Part shown: one piece after another, positions 9,062 through 17,538 of the stretch | Layout: each line of letters opens with the position of its first letter | Position numbering within the stretch: position 1 is the stretch's first letter | NCBI RefSeq assembly: GCF_023206395.1 | Contig: NZ_CP066150.1 | Location: 62,001-126,000, forward strand | Source of the DNA: Vibrio sp. ED004 | GTDB lineage: Bacteria; Pseudomonadota; Gammaproteobacteria; Enterobacterales; Vibrionaceae | DNA: 64,000 nucleotides | Direction of reading: 5' to 3' | The notes under the pieces: generated by a model | Database searches by the model: none | Told to the model about the DNA's origin: nothing | The model's input: the letters and a program-made list of their open reading frames with translations, nothing else | Translations under genes and position numbers: made by a program

Positions 9062-10010
9062 CCTGCCCTTTGTACATCGTTTTCATGCGATGACCGTGCC
9101 CTGTGAAGTGCAAATCCTGTCGATTGATTTAGCTAACTTTCCAGGGGCAACTGCGAAAGAAATCGCCGATGAGATAGAGCAAAACACACGCCGTTTAGAA
9201 GACAAATATAACTTCTACTGCGAGGACTCGTGGCTAACACAATGCATTAATCAACGAACGTCATCTGATGTCGAACTCGACTCTGAATCTGCCGAAGTAT
9301 TCCAACATCTCGACCGATTAAGCCAACTGACATTCGATACCTTTGATACTACGGTCGGCAGCATCAAACATCTTTTAAAACAAAAGCCAAAGATGCTACA
9401 CAGCCACGCCTTCCAAGCTCTATCTTCTGCTTTAGGTAAGCAAGCATGGGAGCTGGAAGGGGCCGTCGAGCTACAAGGAACCGACAATCTACAAGGGACT
9501 GCAGCTCTACAAAGGACAAAGCTACACATCCCCGATTCACGCACTCGCTTCGATTTTGGCGGTGTTATCAAAGAGTACGCCGTCGACCAAGCGGTAGAGA
9601 TTGGCAAACAACGTGGGGCGACGTCGATGTTGGTGAATTTTGGCGGCGACATCTATGCGTTGGGAACCAAACCGGATGGCTCGGCATTTAACATTGCAGT
9701 GTTGGACCCAAGAGACAACAAGACACCATTTTTCGCAGTGCCTCTAACCAACGCAGCGCTCACGACTTCAGCTCATAGCGAACGTCAGATGCAATTTGGC
9801 GACAAGACCACCTCTCATATTTTGTCGAAGCAGGATATTGAGAAGAAGATTCTATCGGTTACCGCGATTGCTTCTTCCACATTGGAAGCGGGCGTGCTCA
9901 GCACATCTCTCACACTGAATCCCAATATTTCAGTACCTGAAGACAGCGCTGTTATCTACATCGATGATCAATTACACATTCACCAAAACACGGAGTTTTT
10001 GCATTCATGA
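9051..10010 (+). CDS. Divergent ApbE-like FAD:protein FMN transferase
   Basis: A 319-residue ApbE-fold protein. Family segments are recognisable: FDTFDTTVGSI, FDFGGVIKEYAVDQAVEI, SMLVNFGGDIYALG and a late SVTAIASSTLEAGVLSTSL. ApbE enzymes transfer FMN from FAD to a Thr/Ser of extracytoplasmic proteins. Two oddities are visible. There is no signal peptide from ATG 9051 or from any upstream in-frame start. The usual metal-binding Asp of the A-D-A-L-A-T motif is Gly281 here, although Thr285 is kept. An 18-base repeat inserts LQGT-like units around residues 141-157. ATG 9051 follows TTGGAGCAACCT and overlaps the DUF3570 stop. It may be a specialised or weakened transferase. Confidence 0.75.
   Translation: MSSNLPFVHRFHAMTVPCEVQILSIDLANFPGATAKEIADEIEQNTRRLEDKYNFYCEDSWLTQCINQRTSSDVELDSESAEVFQHLDRLSQLTFDTFDTTVGSIKHLLKQKPKMLHSHAFQALSSALGKQAWELEGAVELQGTDNLQGTAALQRTKLHIPDSRTRFDFGGVIKEYAVDQAVEIGKQRGATSMLVNFGGDIYALGTKPDGSAFNIAVLDPRDNKTPFFAVPLTNAALTTSAHSERQMQFGDKTTSHILSKQDIEKKILSVTAIASSTLEAGVLSTSLTLNPNISVPEDSAVIYIDDQLHIHQNTEFLHS
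9471..9521 (+). repeat. Three in-frame 18-base repeats inside the ApbE-like gene
   Basis: CTACAAGGAACC-type units start at 9471, 9489 and 9507 with an 18-base period, encoding LQGTDN, LQGTAA and LQRTKL. The run lies between the TTVGS and FDFGG family segments, where ApbE proteins vary in length, so it looks like a recent slippage or duplication insertion that keeps the frame. Confidence 0.8.
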
Positions 10011-11803
10011 AAAGCTACCTACTCACGTTAATTTTATTGTTTAGCAGCTTTTTGCATGCTCAAGAAAGCGAATTTCTCCCTGTTGAACAAGCCTTCCCTG
10101 TCTCATGGGAAGCGACAGACCAAGGCGCGGTATTCAGCTTTGATACCCACAAGGGCTACTACCTGTACCAATCTCGATTCTCGTTCAAAGAAGATTCGTC
10201 ATTATCGACACAAGAGCCTCAATACTCGCTGCCAGGTGAAGAAAAACAGGATCCTAACTTTGGTAACGTTGTTGTCTTTCACGAGCCACTCACCGTTACA
10301 GTACCTTACACTGGAAGTGGCAAACTCATCGTGCGTTACCAAGGCTGTGCAGACAAAGGGCTTTGCTATCTGCCACAAAAGTTAGTGCTCGATTTACCTA
10401 TGATCGAAGCCTTAGCTGCAGCCCAGATTGAGGAGCAATCAAACTCTCTGGTTCAAACCCTCGGTGAAATCAGTGAAGACACGAATGGCTTATCTTCGTT
10501 CCTATCCCAAGCCGGTAAGTTACAAGCGCTGCTTGTGTTCTTCTTGCTCGGTTTGGGCTTGTCCCTCACGCCATGTGTACTGCCGATGATTCCAATTTTA
10601 GCCAGTATCATCGGTGGTGAAAAAGCGATGACAGGTAAGAAAGGCGCGGCACTTTCTAGCTCTTATGTTCTGGGTATGGCAACCAGTTATGCGATGACTG
10701 GAATCCTAGTTACCACATTAGCCAAAGGGGTCAACCTACAAGCTGCAATGCAACAGCCTTGGTTATTAAGTATCTTTGCGGCGGTTTTTGTTCTGCTTGC
10801 ATTGGCCATGTTCGGCTTCTATGAACTTCAACTACCAGCCGCACTGCAGCAAAAACTCAACAGCGGTTCAGATAAGCTTGGTGGTGGCAAAATCGCCAGT
10901 GTTTTTGCCATGGGCGCAATATCAGCACTCGTCGTTTCGCCTTGCGTCAGTGCGCCATTAGCAGGTGCGCTGCTGTACGTTTCAACGACTCAAGATTGGA
11001 TGTTTGGCGGAGCGACTCTGTTTGTTATGGCACTAGGTATGGGCGTACCACTTATCGCTATTGGAGCCAGTGGAGGACGCCTGTTACTAAGAAGTGGTGC
11101 GTGGATGGTGTCCGTAAAACAAGTGTTTGGCGTGCTGCTATTGGCGGTCGCTATCGTGTTGTTGAGTCGTTTTGTTGCTCCATCGATCATCATGATCTTC
11201 TGGGCACTGCTTGCTATTGGAACAGGTGTCCATTTCGGCGCGTTAGAAGCAGCACAACCGGGCTGGGCGCGCACTCGTAAGTTCTCCGCTCTGCTGCCAC
11301 TGAGTTACGGTTTGATTCTGTTTGTCGGTTATTTCCTAGGGAACACCGATCCGCTTAACCCGCTTGCGAACCGTGAGTCAGCCCAACCTATTGCGGCTAC
11401 TCCCTTTGAAAAAACAGACTCGATTGCTCAGCTAGAGAAACAGATACAAACCGCAGCCAACGCTAAACAGAAAGTACTGGTCGACCTTTATGCGGATTGG
11501 TGTGTCTCTTGCAAAGTGATTGAAACGAATGTGTTTAATGACCAACAAGTGAGCCAAAAACTGAAAGAGTGGAAGACCATAAAACTTGATGTGACCGAGA
11601 GTTCACCAGAACAAATGGCATGGCTTAACGACAAAAATGTGTTCGGCCCACCAGCCATTTTCTTTTACTCACCCGACAGCGGTGAAATAGAGCCTGCGCG
11701 TGTAATGGGAGATATTGATAAAGAGGGTTTCAACAACAAACTCAAACTCGCTAATCAGATTGTTGCGACTCATACAATTGAGCCAACCAGTTTAGCGAAT
11801 TAG
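10007..11803 (+). CDS. dsbD: DsbD-type thiol:disulfide interchange protein
   Basis: A 598-residue protein with the full DsbD layout: signal peptide; N-terminal alpha domain with its cysteine pair (GCADKGLCYLPQK); an eight-helix membrane domain with the two conserved cysteines in SLTPCVLPMIP and VVSPCVSAPLAG; and a C-terminal periplasmic thioredoxin domain with YADWCVSCKVIE. It carries electrons from cytoplasmic thioredoxin to periplasmic thiol proteins. The start overlaps the ApbE-like stop (ATGA at 10007). As the last gene of the operon it is probably the reductant source for the TlpA-like protein; it may be the cell's only DsbD or a dedicated second copy, which the window cannot tell. Confidence 0.93.
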   Translation: MKSYLLTLILLFSSFLHAQESEFLPVEQAFPVSWEATDQGAVFSFDTHKGYYLYQSRFSFKEDSSLSTQEPQYSLPGEEKQDPNFGNVVVFHEPLTVTVPYTGSGKLIVRYQGCADKGLCYLPQKLVLDLPMIEALAAAQIEEQSNSLVQTLGEISEDTNGLSSFLSQAGKLQALLVFFLLGLGLSLTPCVLPMIPILASIIGGEKAMTGKKGAALSSSYVLGMATSYAMTGILVTTLAKGVNLQAAMQQPWLLSIFAAVFVLLALAMFGFYELQLPAALQQKLNSGSDKLGGGKIASVFAMGAISALVVSPCVSAPLAGALLYVSTTQDWMFGGATLFVMALGMGVPLIAIGASGGRLLLRSGAWMVSVKQVFGVLLLAVAIVLLSRFVAPSIIMIFWALLAIGTGVHFGALEAAQPGWARTRKFSALLPLSYGLILFVGYFLGNTDPLNPLANRESAQPIAATPFEKTDSIAQLEKQIQTAANAKQKVLVDLYADWCVSCKVIETNVFNDQQVSQKLKEWKTIKLDVTESSPEQMAWLNDKNVFGPPAIFFYSPDSGEIEPARVMGDIDKEGFNNKLKLANQIVATHTIEPTSLAN

Positions 11804-11820
11804 GCACACCCTAAACAAAC

Positions 11821-11852
11821 AAAAACGCCCAATCATCGACTGGGCGTTTTTA
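11821..11852. terminator. Bidirectional rho-independent terminator
   Basis: Stem AAAACGCCCA (11822-11831) pairs with TGGGCGTTTT (11841-11850) around a 9-base loop, with T-rich sequence on both strands. It separates dsbD from the convergent phosphotransferase gene. Confidence 0.9.
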
Positions 11853-11877
11853 AATTTGGTTAGCTGATGGAAGAAGC

Positions 11878-12996
11878 TTACTTCGACACTTCCAACTGTT
11901 GAATAACCGCTTGAGTCAGCTGTTCACTATAAGGATTAATCTTCCAATGCTCTGGGCTCCAACCTTTCACAAAACGTTGGAAATCAGCCCACGCCACGTA
12001 AAACATTGGTCGCCATGCCTTTTCAACATCATCAAACGAAAGTTGAGGTTGATAGTGTGCCAATGCTTCTTTCAGGTCTTGGTAGTAAGTATCTAACACC
12101 TGTGATTCAAGCTCTGCGCAATCTTGCGGTCTAATCGCGCTACTCATAAACAAGGCGACGTCTTTCATCGCACAGCCGTTTCCAACATATTGAAAATCGA
12201 CGGCAGCCGCGTTTTCGCTCTCTGAATCAAAACAGAAGTTGGCTAACTTTGCGTCACCGTGAACCAAGGTTTGATAAGGACACTGTCTGAGTAATCGATC
12301 GATGTTTTGTGCTTGGATCTTCAATGGCAAATCAGCCAAAGCATTCAACTCATCAGGACGAGTGTCTAGGTGCCAGTAAGTACCGACTTGCCACAATGAC
12401 ACCGACCGTTCTCTGTCGATATGGATGTGCTTTGCGTGAAAGTGAGCGAGCCATTTTAGGCAAGCATTACGCTGTTTAACCTCGACGGAGGTATAGCGAG
12501 GTTGAGTACCTTTGACAACCGATTCATCAGAAACGATAAGTACATCGAACTGAGAAGTTAACGGAAAGCCGATATCAGTAAGGTCTTGCATTACGATAAG
12601 CCACTCGTTCTCTGCTAACTCACAGTGCAGTCCAACAGGAATAGGACAACGCTCGTCCCACTGTTGAGTGAAGAACTGATACCATGCCGTTTCCACTTGG
12701 TAAGAATGAACTTTGCGCTGATGAGAGAGCTTAGTATTCCAGCCTTTAGGGTGTTCCGCTTTATCTGGCAACGCAACATGTTTAATGATGACGACGTTCA
12801 TAGAAGCGCTATGACCTTTAGCAAAGACCAAGCGAACTAACTCGCCGTAGCCGCCCCACAAGCGTTGAATAACTTGAACATCAAACCCTTGGAGACACCC
12901 GAGTGAGGTCGCTATTTTTTGATAAAGCTCAGGTTGGTTTTGACTTGAACTCTCTTGTGACTGAGCAAGGTTGTTTGAGGGTATTGGTTGAGACAT
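11878..12996 (-). CDS. Aminoglycoside/choline-kinase-like phosphotransferase
   Basis: A 372-residue cytoplasmic protein of the APH/ecdysteroid-kinase-like phosphotransferase fold. The catalytic loop LVHGDAKLANFCFD and the following AAVDFQYVGNG (DxD-type metal site) are clear; an N-lobe lysine (VVIIKHVALP) is also present. Length and motifs fit small-molecule kinases annotated only as phosphotransferases; the substrate cannot be told. The upstream GNAT gene ends eight bases before its start, so the two form a pair with the acetyltransferase first. Ribosome-binding site is weak. Confidence 0.8.
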   Translation of the reverse strand: MSQPIPSNNLAQSQESSSQNQPELYQKIATSLGCLQGFDVQVIQRLWGGYGELVRLVFAKGHSASMNVVIIKHVALPDKAEHPKGWNTKLSHQRKVHSYQVETAWYQFFTQQWDERCPIPVGLHCELAENEWLIVMQDLTDIGFPLTSQFDVLIVSDESVVKGTQPRYTSVEVKQRNACLKWLAHFHAKHIHIDRERSVSLWQVGTYWHLDTRPDELNALADLPLKIQAQNIDRLLRQCPYQTLVHGDAKLANFCFDSESENAAAVDFQYVGNGCAMKDVALFMSSAIRPQDCAELESQVLDTYYQDLKEALAHYQPQLSFDDVEKAWRPMFYVAWADFQRFVKGWSPEHWKINPYSEQLTQAVIQQLEVSK

Positions 12997-13004
12997 ATAA
13001 CTCG

Positions 13005-13292
13005 TTACTGTGCTTTATCGGATAGAAGATGTGACCACTGTTTTTGCCTGTTCATGTAGTGCACCACGTAGCTACACACTGGCACAATTTTGAAGCCCGC
13101 CTGTTCAATTTCAGGTAATACCGACTCCATCATCACCTTGCCAAAGCCTTTGCCTTGCAGTTCATCAGGAATACGAGTCGAGGTAATGTGCAATACATCG
13201 CCATCCTTCTGATACTTAACAACCGCGAATTGGTTCGGTTCTAGCTCAACTGTGATCTGGTTCTCTTCTTGAACCCATTTTACTGCCTTCAT
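13005..13292 (-). CDS. Small GNAT-fold N-acetyltransferase (YjdJ/NATD1-like)
   Basis: A 95-residue single-domain acetyltransferase. The acetyl-CoA loop is ELQGKGFGKVMMES, preceded by LHITSTRIPD, and the C-terminus contains KIVPVCSYVVHYM, all typical of the short GNAT type (Acetyltransf_CG, YjdJ-like). An in-frame TTG at 13307 exists; ATG 13292 is preferred because CAGGAGTTGAGA precedes it. The acceptor substrate is unknown. It is the first gene of a pair with the downstream phosphotransferase. Confidence 0.85.
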   Translation of the reverse strand: MKAVKWVQEENQITVELEPNQFAVVKYQKDGDVLHITSTRIPDELQGKGFGKVMMESVLPEIEQAGFKIVPVCSYVVHYMNRQKQWSHLLSDKAQ

Positions 13293-13567
13293 TCTCAACT
13301 CCTGCAAATAATTGATACGACAAACAATTAAAGTTTGAAGTATGAGTTCCTTGTAATAGACTAACGCAAGTGCATATAAATAAAACTAAGTACTTACAAA
13401 CAAAGCAAATATTTTTAGAGTGCGCGAATTTACATAAAATCAGCGACAAACAAAAGCACTCTATAAATCATGCAAAGTACGCCTACTAAATCTAGCACGT
13501 AATAACCCCTTGTTAGCAAGTTATCAATATATCTAACAGACGCATGTTGGCGCATGGAGAACAAATA

Positions 13568-14314
13568 ATGAACGCACCACTGAAGAAGCCTTTGGAGCAT
13601 AATCAGGCACTTCAAGATCCTCGTAACCGCACCATTTCTACGATAAACAGTACCGATGCGCTGGCCATGATTGAGCACGGCAGTGAGCTGACGTTGAACG
13701 TCTCGACTCCTGTTGGCACCAAGTTTCTTGCCACCACCAAATTTATCGGTACTCACAGTGATAACTGCATTGTGATTGAGGTGCCGGAAGTATCGAGTGA
13801 TGATCTACGCTTTTTCTTCCAAGAAGGTTTTTGGATGACGGCTCGTGCTTACTCTTTAAGAGGTGAAGGCGCACTTATCCACTTTAGATGCCAGATTCAC
13901 CACACCATCGGCGAACCTTTCCCTATCATCGTGCTTTCAACACCAAGTACGATGCAAGTGACTCAGCTGCGTAAAGAGACACGCTATGAAGTGAACCTTA
14001 GCTCTCGAGTTATCTTTGATGATCAACGCATGAACTGTGAGATTAGAGACCTCTCGAAAAGTGGCTGTCGCTTTGTGACCTCTCCAACCGCTCGTTCAAT
14101 TCAGGTTGCCGATAGAGTCTCTATCGAAATCACTCCTGAGAACTACAACGGCCCGTTGATTCCACCACTGAGAGGGATTGTGTGTAATCTTCAGAAATCT
14201 ACGCACTACGCGCGCTATGGTGTCGAATTTGATGATGTCGGCCGTGCCAATGCGAAGAACTTATTGGGTAAGCTCAAGTTCGATGGCACCAAGCTTCGTT
14301 TACGTAATGCTTAA
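13568..14314 (+). CDS. PilZ-domain c-di-GMP-binding protein (YcgR-like architecture)
   Basis: A 248-residue protein with an N-terminal YcgR-type beta domain (residues ~30-130) and a C-terminal PilZ domain. Both c-di-GMP contacts are present: the RKETR (RxxxR) motif and DLSKSG (DxSxxG). Such proteins act as c-di-GMP receptors that adjust flagellar or surface behaviour. ATG 13568 is chosen over 13544 because GGAGAACAAATA precedes it. The gene is alone, divergent from the GNAT gene across a 275-base AT-rich spacer and closed by a strong terminator. Confidence 0.88.
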   Translation: MNAPLKKPLEHNQALQDPRNRTISTINSTDALAMIEHGSELTLNVSTPVGTKFLATTKFIGTHSDNCIVIEVPEVSSDDLRFFFQEGFWMTARAYSLRGEGALIHFRCQIHHTIGEPFPIIVLSTPSTMQVTQLRKETRYEVNLSSRVIFDDQRMNCEIRDLSKSGCRFVTSPTARSIQVADRVSIEITPENYNGPLIPPLRGIVCNLQKSTHYARYGVEFDDVGRANAKNLLGKLKFDGTKLRLRNA

Positions 14315-14340
14315 GCGCTAGAGATTGTAAGAATAAAAAA

Positions 14341-14371
14341 ACAGCCATCGATAATATCGATGGCTGTTTCG
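14341..14371. terminator. Bidirectional terminator after the PilZ gene
   Basis: ACAGCCATCGATA (14341-14353) and TATCGATGGCTGT (14355-14367) form a near-perfect hairpin with an A-run on one side and a T-rich tail on the other. It serves the PilZ gene and possibly the convergent Lon-like gene. Confidence 0.9.
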
Positions 14372-14376
14372 TTTTA

Positions 14377-14400
14377 TGGTTAATGGTTAATGGTTAATGG
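14377..14400. repeat. Heptamer tandem repeat TGGTTAA x3
   Basis: TGGTTAA occurs three times head-to-tail at 14377-14397, followed by TGG, in the short gap between the terminator and the end of the Lon-like gene. A small slippage-prone repeat with no visible role. Confidence 0.85.
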
Positions 14401-14430
14401 CTATTTAGCTAATTTACATAAAGCATTAAG

Positions 14431-16791
14431 CTATTTACGCAGCGCGTTAAGTTTAGCCTGAGCGATACCGAAGATAGTATCGATTGGGTAGCTCCCCTCA
14501 TCACTCGGTTCACCAGCGGCTTTGCCCGTAAACAACTCAATCGCTTCGGTCACATGGTCAATTGCCCAGATGTTAAACTCGCCCTTTTCAACCGCTTTAA
14601 CGATATCGCTGCGCAGCATCAGGTTGTGAACATTCGAACGTGGGATGATCACCCCTTGTTCGTTTGAACGCCCTTTGATTTCACACACATCAAAGAAGCC
14701 TTCAATTTTCTCGTTCACACCACCAATAGGTTGAGATTCACCGAACTGGTTCATCGAGCCAGTAATCGCGATGTCTTGACGGTTTGGCTGCTTAGAAAAC
14801 GCAGACACTACCGCACAGAACTCGGCCATACTCGCACTGTCACCATCCACGCCACCATACGATTGCTCGAAGGTGATGTTGGTAGTGAGCGGCACTTTCG
14901 CTGTCTTACCAAACACGGAAGAAAGGTAAGCCGACAAGATCATCACCCCTTTCGAGTGAATGCTACCGCCTAAGTCTACGTTTCTTTCAATATCAATCAC
15001 TTCACCATCACCGTAAGCGGTGGTTGCCGTGATTCGGTTCGGCGCGCCAAACATATGATCGGTCGTGCTGAGTACAGAAAGCGCATTCACTTGACCAACA
15101 GCCTGACCATCAACATGGATCAGCGTTGTACCATTAGTGAAGGTTTCCATTACGCTGTCTTGCAATCGTCCGACACGCATTTGCTGATTAGACAGTGCTT
15201 GGTCAACGTGCGTTGCACGAATCAAATTCGATTTTGAGCCTCTCGCCACGTAGTTAGATTCACGAAGCAGATTTGCAATATGCGCCGAGTGCAGAGACAA
15301 CTTACCTTGATCACCCGCCTGACGAGAACTGTGCTCAATGATGCGCGCAATCGCTTTGCGGTCACAATGCAGCATGTTGTTGTCATGCACGATGCTCGAA
15401 ATGAAGCGCGCGTAATGCATTTCAGAATCAGGAGTACGCTTCATCTCATCTTCAAAATCGGCCGTCACACGGAACAGTTCACCAAACTCCGCATCGTAAT
15501 GTTGCAGCAGTTGGTAGGTACGATAATCACCAAACAGGATGATCTTAACGTCTAGTGGGATAGGCTCTGGATCAAGTGAGACCGCCCCCGTTAAGGTCAC
15601 CTCTTTTTCAAGTGAAGTAAAGCTCAATTGACGCGAACGCAGCGCACGCTTCAAGCCTTCCCAAACGTACGGCTGCTCAAGTACCTTCACCGCGTCCATC
15701 AGTAATACGCCGCCATTGGCTCTGTGTAAGCTACCTGCGCGAATCAATGAGAAGTCAGTAAATACGGTGCCCTTAAACGTTGCCGTTTCTACATAGCCAA
15801 ACAGAGAGTGATAATTTGGATTCTCTTCAACCACGATTGGTAGAGTCTCCTCCTTCTGGCTCACAATCACATTAACCTTGTAGCGACGCGGCATTTTCTT
15901 ATCCAGAGAGGCCGTTGCAACTTCTGCTTGTTCCGTGCTCTCTTCCAGGAAGATGTCAGCGTTGTCGACAATGTCTTTCCGCAGTGCCGTTAGGTACTTT
16001 TTGATATCTGGGTATTGGCTGTAATCCTTCTTCAATTGCTTGATGAAGTGAGTGATCACATCTCGCGCCGTATCATCATTCAGCTTTTGAATTTTCTCAG
16101 TGTACGTTTCTTCAAGCTCCGTCAATTCACGAGAAATGGTTCGCAGCCCGACTTCCAACCCATCAATGGTTTTATCGAATTGATCTTGTTCTTCCGGTGA
16201 AAGCAGCTCAAAGCTCTCTTCGGTATGAAGATCATCGCCATTCATTGCCACAAACTGGTAGTCACCCTGAGTGGTGATCGTCAGGTTAATGCCCTTGTCT
16301 TTCGCTTCTTGGCTAATGCTTTCTAATGCGGCTTGTTGCTTAGCTGCTAATTGGTTTTTAAGCCTGTCAGCACGGCTAAAGTACATCTCGTTGTCAAACG
16401 CTAGAGGCATACCTTTCAACAGTTTACGCATCAATTTTTCAATATCTTGCTTTAAACTGCTGCCAACGCCACGCGGCAATTTCAGTACCTTAGGTGTACG
16501 AATATCTTCAAAGTTCGCGATATAACACCAATCAAAAAGCTCCTGCACTTCTTGAGGATGACGGTTCAGATAGCGCAAGATCATGGTGCGTTTACCCAGA
16601 CCATTTCGCCCTATCGCATAAATGTTGTAACCCTTTTCCTTGATTGACATCGCGAACTCAACGGCTTTTTGTGCCCGTTCCTGCCCGACGATTTCGTCAA
16701 TTGGAGCCAGTTCTTTGGTCGACTTACATGGTAGCTTGTCTAAATCCGCTACCTGATACAGCTGTTCTGTATTGAGTCTTTGCATCGCCAT
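14431..16791 (-). CDS. Lon-like ATP-dependent protease (AAA_32 plus Lon_C)
   Basis: A 786-residue protein with an N-terminal AAA_32-type ATPase region (modified Walker A GRNGLGKRT near residue 60), a coiled middle (residues ~110-270) and a C-terminal Lon protease domain. The Ser-Lys dyad is visible: Ser652 in GGVDGDSASMAE and Lys695 in GGVNEKIEG, 43 residues apart as in classical Lon. This is a LonB/YcbZ-type family distinct from housekeeping Lon. ATG 16791 has a strong AAGGAGG site; the second Met two codons on is less well placed. Monocistronic, divergent from the gene at 17032. Substrates unknown. Confidence 0.9.
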   Translation of the reverse strand: MAMQRLNTEQLYQVADLDKLPCKSTKELAPIDEIVGQERAQKAVEFAMSIKEKGYNIYAIGRNGLGKRTMILRYLNRHPQEVQELFDWCYIANFEDIRTPKVLKLPRGVGSSLKQDIEKLMRKLLKGMPLAFDNEMYFSRADRLKNQLAAKQQAALESISQEAKDKGINLTITTQGDYQFVAMNGDDLHTEESFELLSPEEQDQFDKTIDGLEVGLRTISRELTELEETYTEKIQKLNDDTARDVITHFIKQLKKDYSQYPDIKKYLTALRKDIVDNADIFLEESTEQAEVATASLDKKMPRRYKVNVIVSQKEETLPIVVEENPNYHSLFGYVETATFKGTVFTDFSLIRAGSLHRANGGVLLMDAVKVLEQPYVWEGLKRALRSRQLSFTSLEKEVTLTGAVSLDPEPIPLDVKIILFGDYRTYQLLQHYDAEFGELFRVTADFEDEMKRTPDSEMHYARFISSIVHDNNMLHCDRKAIARIIEHSSRQAGDQGKLSLHSAHIANLLRESNYVARGSKSNLIRATHVDQALSNQQMRVGRLQDSVMETFTNGTTLIHVDGQAVGQVNALSVLSTTDHMFGAPNRITATTAYGDGEVIDIERNVDLGGSIHSKGVMILSAYLSSVFGKTAKVPLTTNITFEQSYGGVDGDSASMAEFCAVVSAFSKQPNRQDIAITGSMNQFGESQPIGGVNEKIEGFFDVCEIKGRSNEQGVIIPRSNVHNLMLRSDIVKAVEKGEFNIWAIDHVTEAIELFTGKAAGEPSDEGSYPIDTIFGIAQAKLNALRK

Positions 16792-16980
16792 CGCCGCCTC
16801 CTTAGTCCTTCATTACTTGGGTGTAGATAAAATCAGTGTAGATGTAATTTCCTATAAATTTAGTGACTTACGCTACACAGCTGTTCAACTGAACAAATAA
16901 CACACAATTTAGCGCATTTTTACGAATATCGAGGGTTTTAATTCACCAACTTAACATGTGAATGATTTTAATTTGCAATT

Positions 16981-16999
16981 GATAATAAATATCATTAAC
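16981..16999. promoter_or_regulatory. Fur-box-like palindrome
   Basis: GATAATAAATATCATTAAC matches the classic 19-base Fur consensus at 15 positions by my alignment and contains the inverted repeat TGATA-N5-TATCA (16980-16994). It lies about 33 bases upstream of the small gene at 17032, within the divergent spacer shared with the Lon-like gene. It suggests iron-repressed expression of the 17032-19167 pair. Function is inferred. Confidence 0.5.
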
Positions 17000-17031
17000 A
17001 TTTTCAGATATTGTAAATTGAGGATGTGGAC

Positions 17032-17526
17032 ATGGAAATTGAACGATGCTGGATGCACTACCTAAAAGCTGAACAGTTAATGGAGCAAGGTCACTGGCCA
17101 GAAGCACAACGCCTTTATGGTGATGTTCTCAATTCTCTTCCACATCACATCCAAGATGCGGCATACCAAAGCGATATCAAACCCTGCCAGTTTGCTTGCC
17201 TACTTGCAGGTTTGAGAGACGCAAGCGTTGCTCAATCTGAGATTCTCAACCGTTTAGGACAGCATCAACAAGCCTTTGATACCTTGAACCAGTCTTACGC
17301 ACTGATGCAATTTATCTCGCTTGAAAGCACTGAGCTGATTCAACGCACCTATGGACTATTGGAAAAGCAGAGTGAAGACCTGCTCAATCACCTGATTGCT
17401 TTTTGCAGTGCTCAGCGCAGTTCGCATTGGATGCTCGAACTAGAACAAATTCAACGTGCCCATCACCATTTTGGGCAACTAAAAACAACGTCAGAAGTTC
17501 AATCTTCACCTAATGTCTTAAATTGA
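17032..17526 (+). CDS. Hypothetical alpha-helical (TPR-like) small protein
   Basis: A 164-residue soluble protein that I do not recognise beyond a weak TPR-like start (HYLKAEQLMEQGHWPEAQRLYGDVLNSLP). No signal peptide or membrane segment is seen. ATG 17032 is preferred over GTG 17026 because GAGG at 17020-17023 is better spaced. It sits 12 bases before the ABC ATPase gene, so the two are almost certainly co-transcribed, both downstream of the Fur-box-like site. It could be a partner or regulator of the ATPase; that is only inferred from position. Confidence 0.7.
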   Translation: MEIERCWMHYLKAEQLMEQGHWPEAQRLYGDVLNSLPHHIQDAAYQSDIKPCQFACLLAGLRDASVAQSEILNRLGQHQQAFDTLNQSYALMQFISLESTELIQRTYGLLEKQSEDLLNHLIAFCSAQRSSHWMLELEQIQRAHHHFGQLKTTSEVQSSPNVLN

Positions 17527-17538
17527 TAAGGATATATC

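Noticed and set aside
13430..13756. Minus-strand 108-codon frame over the PilZ promoter and start
   Set aside because: Antisense to the PilZ gene; no start signal and no family resemblance.
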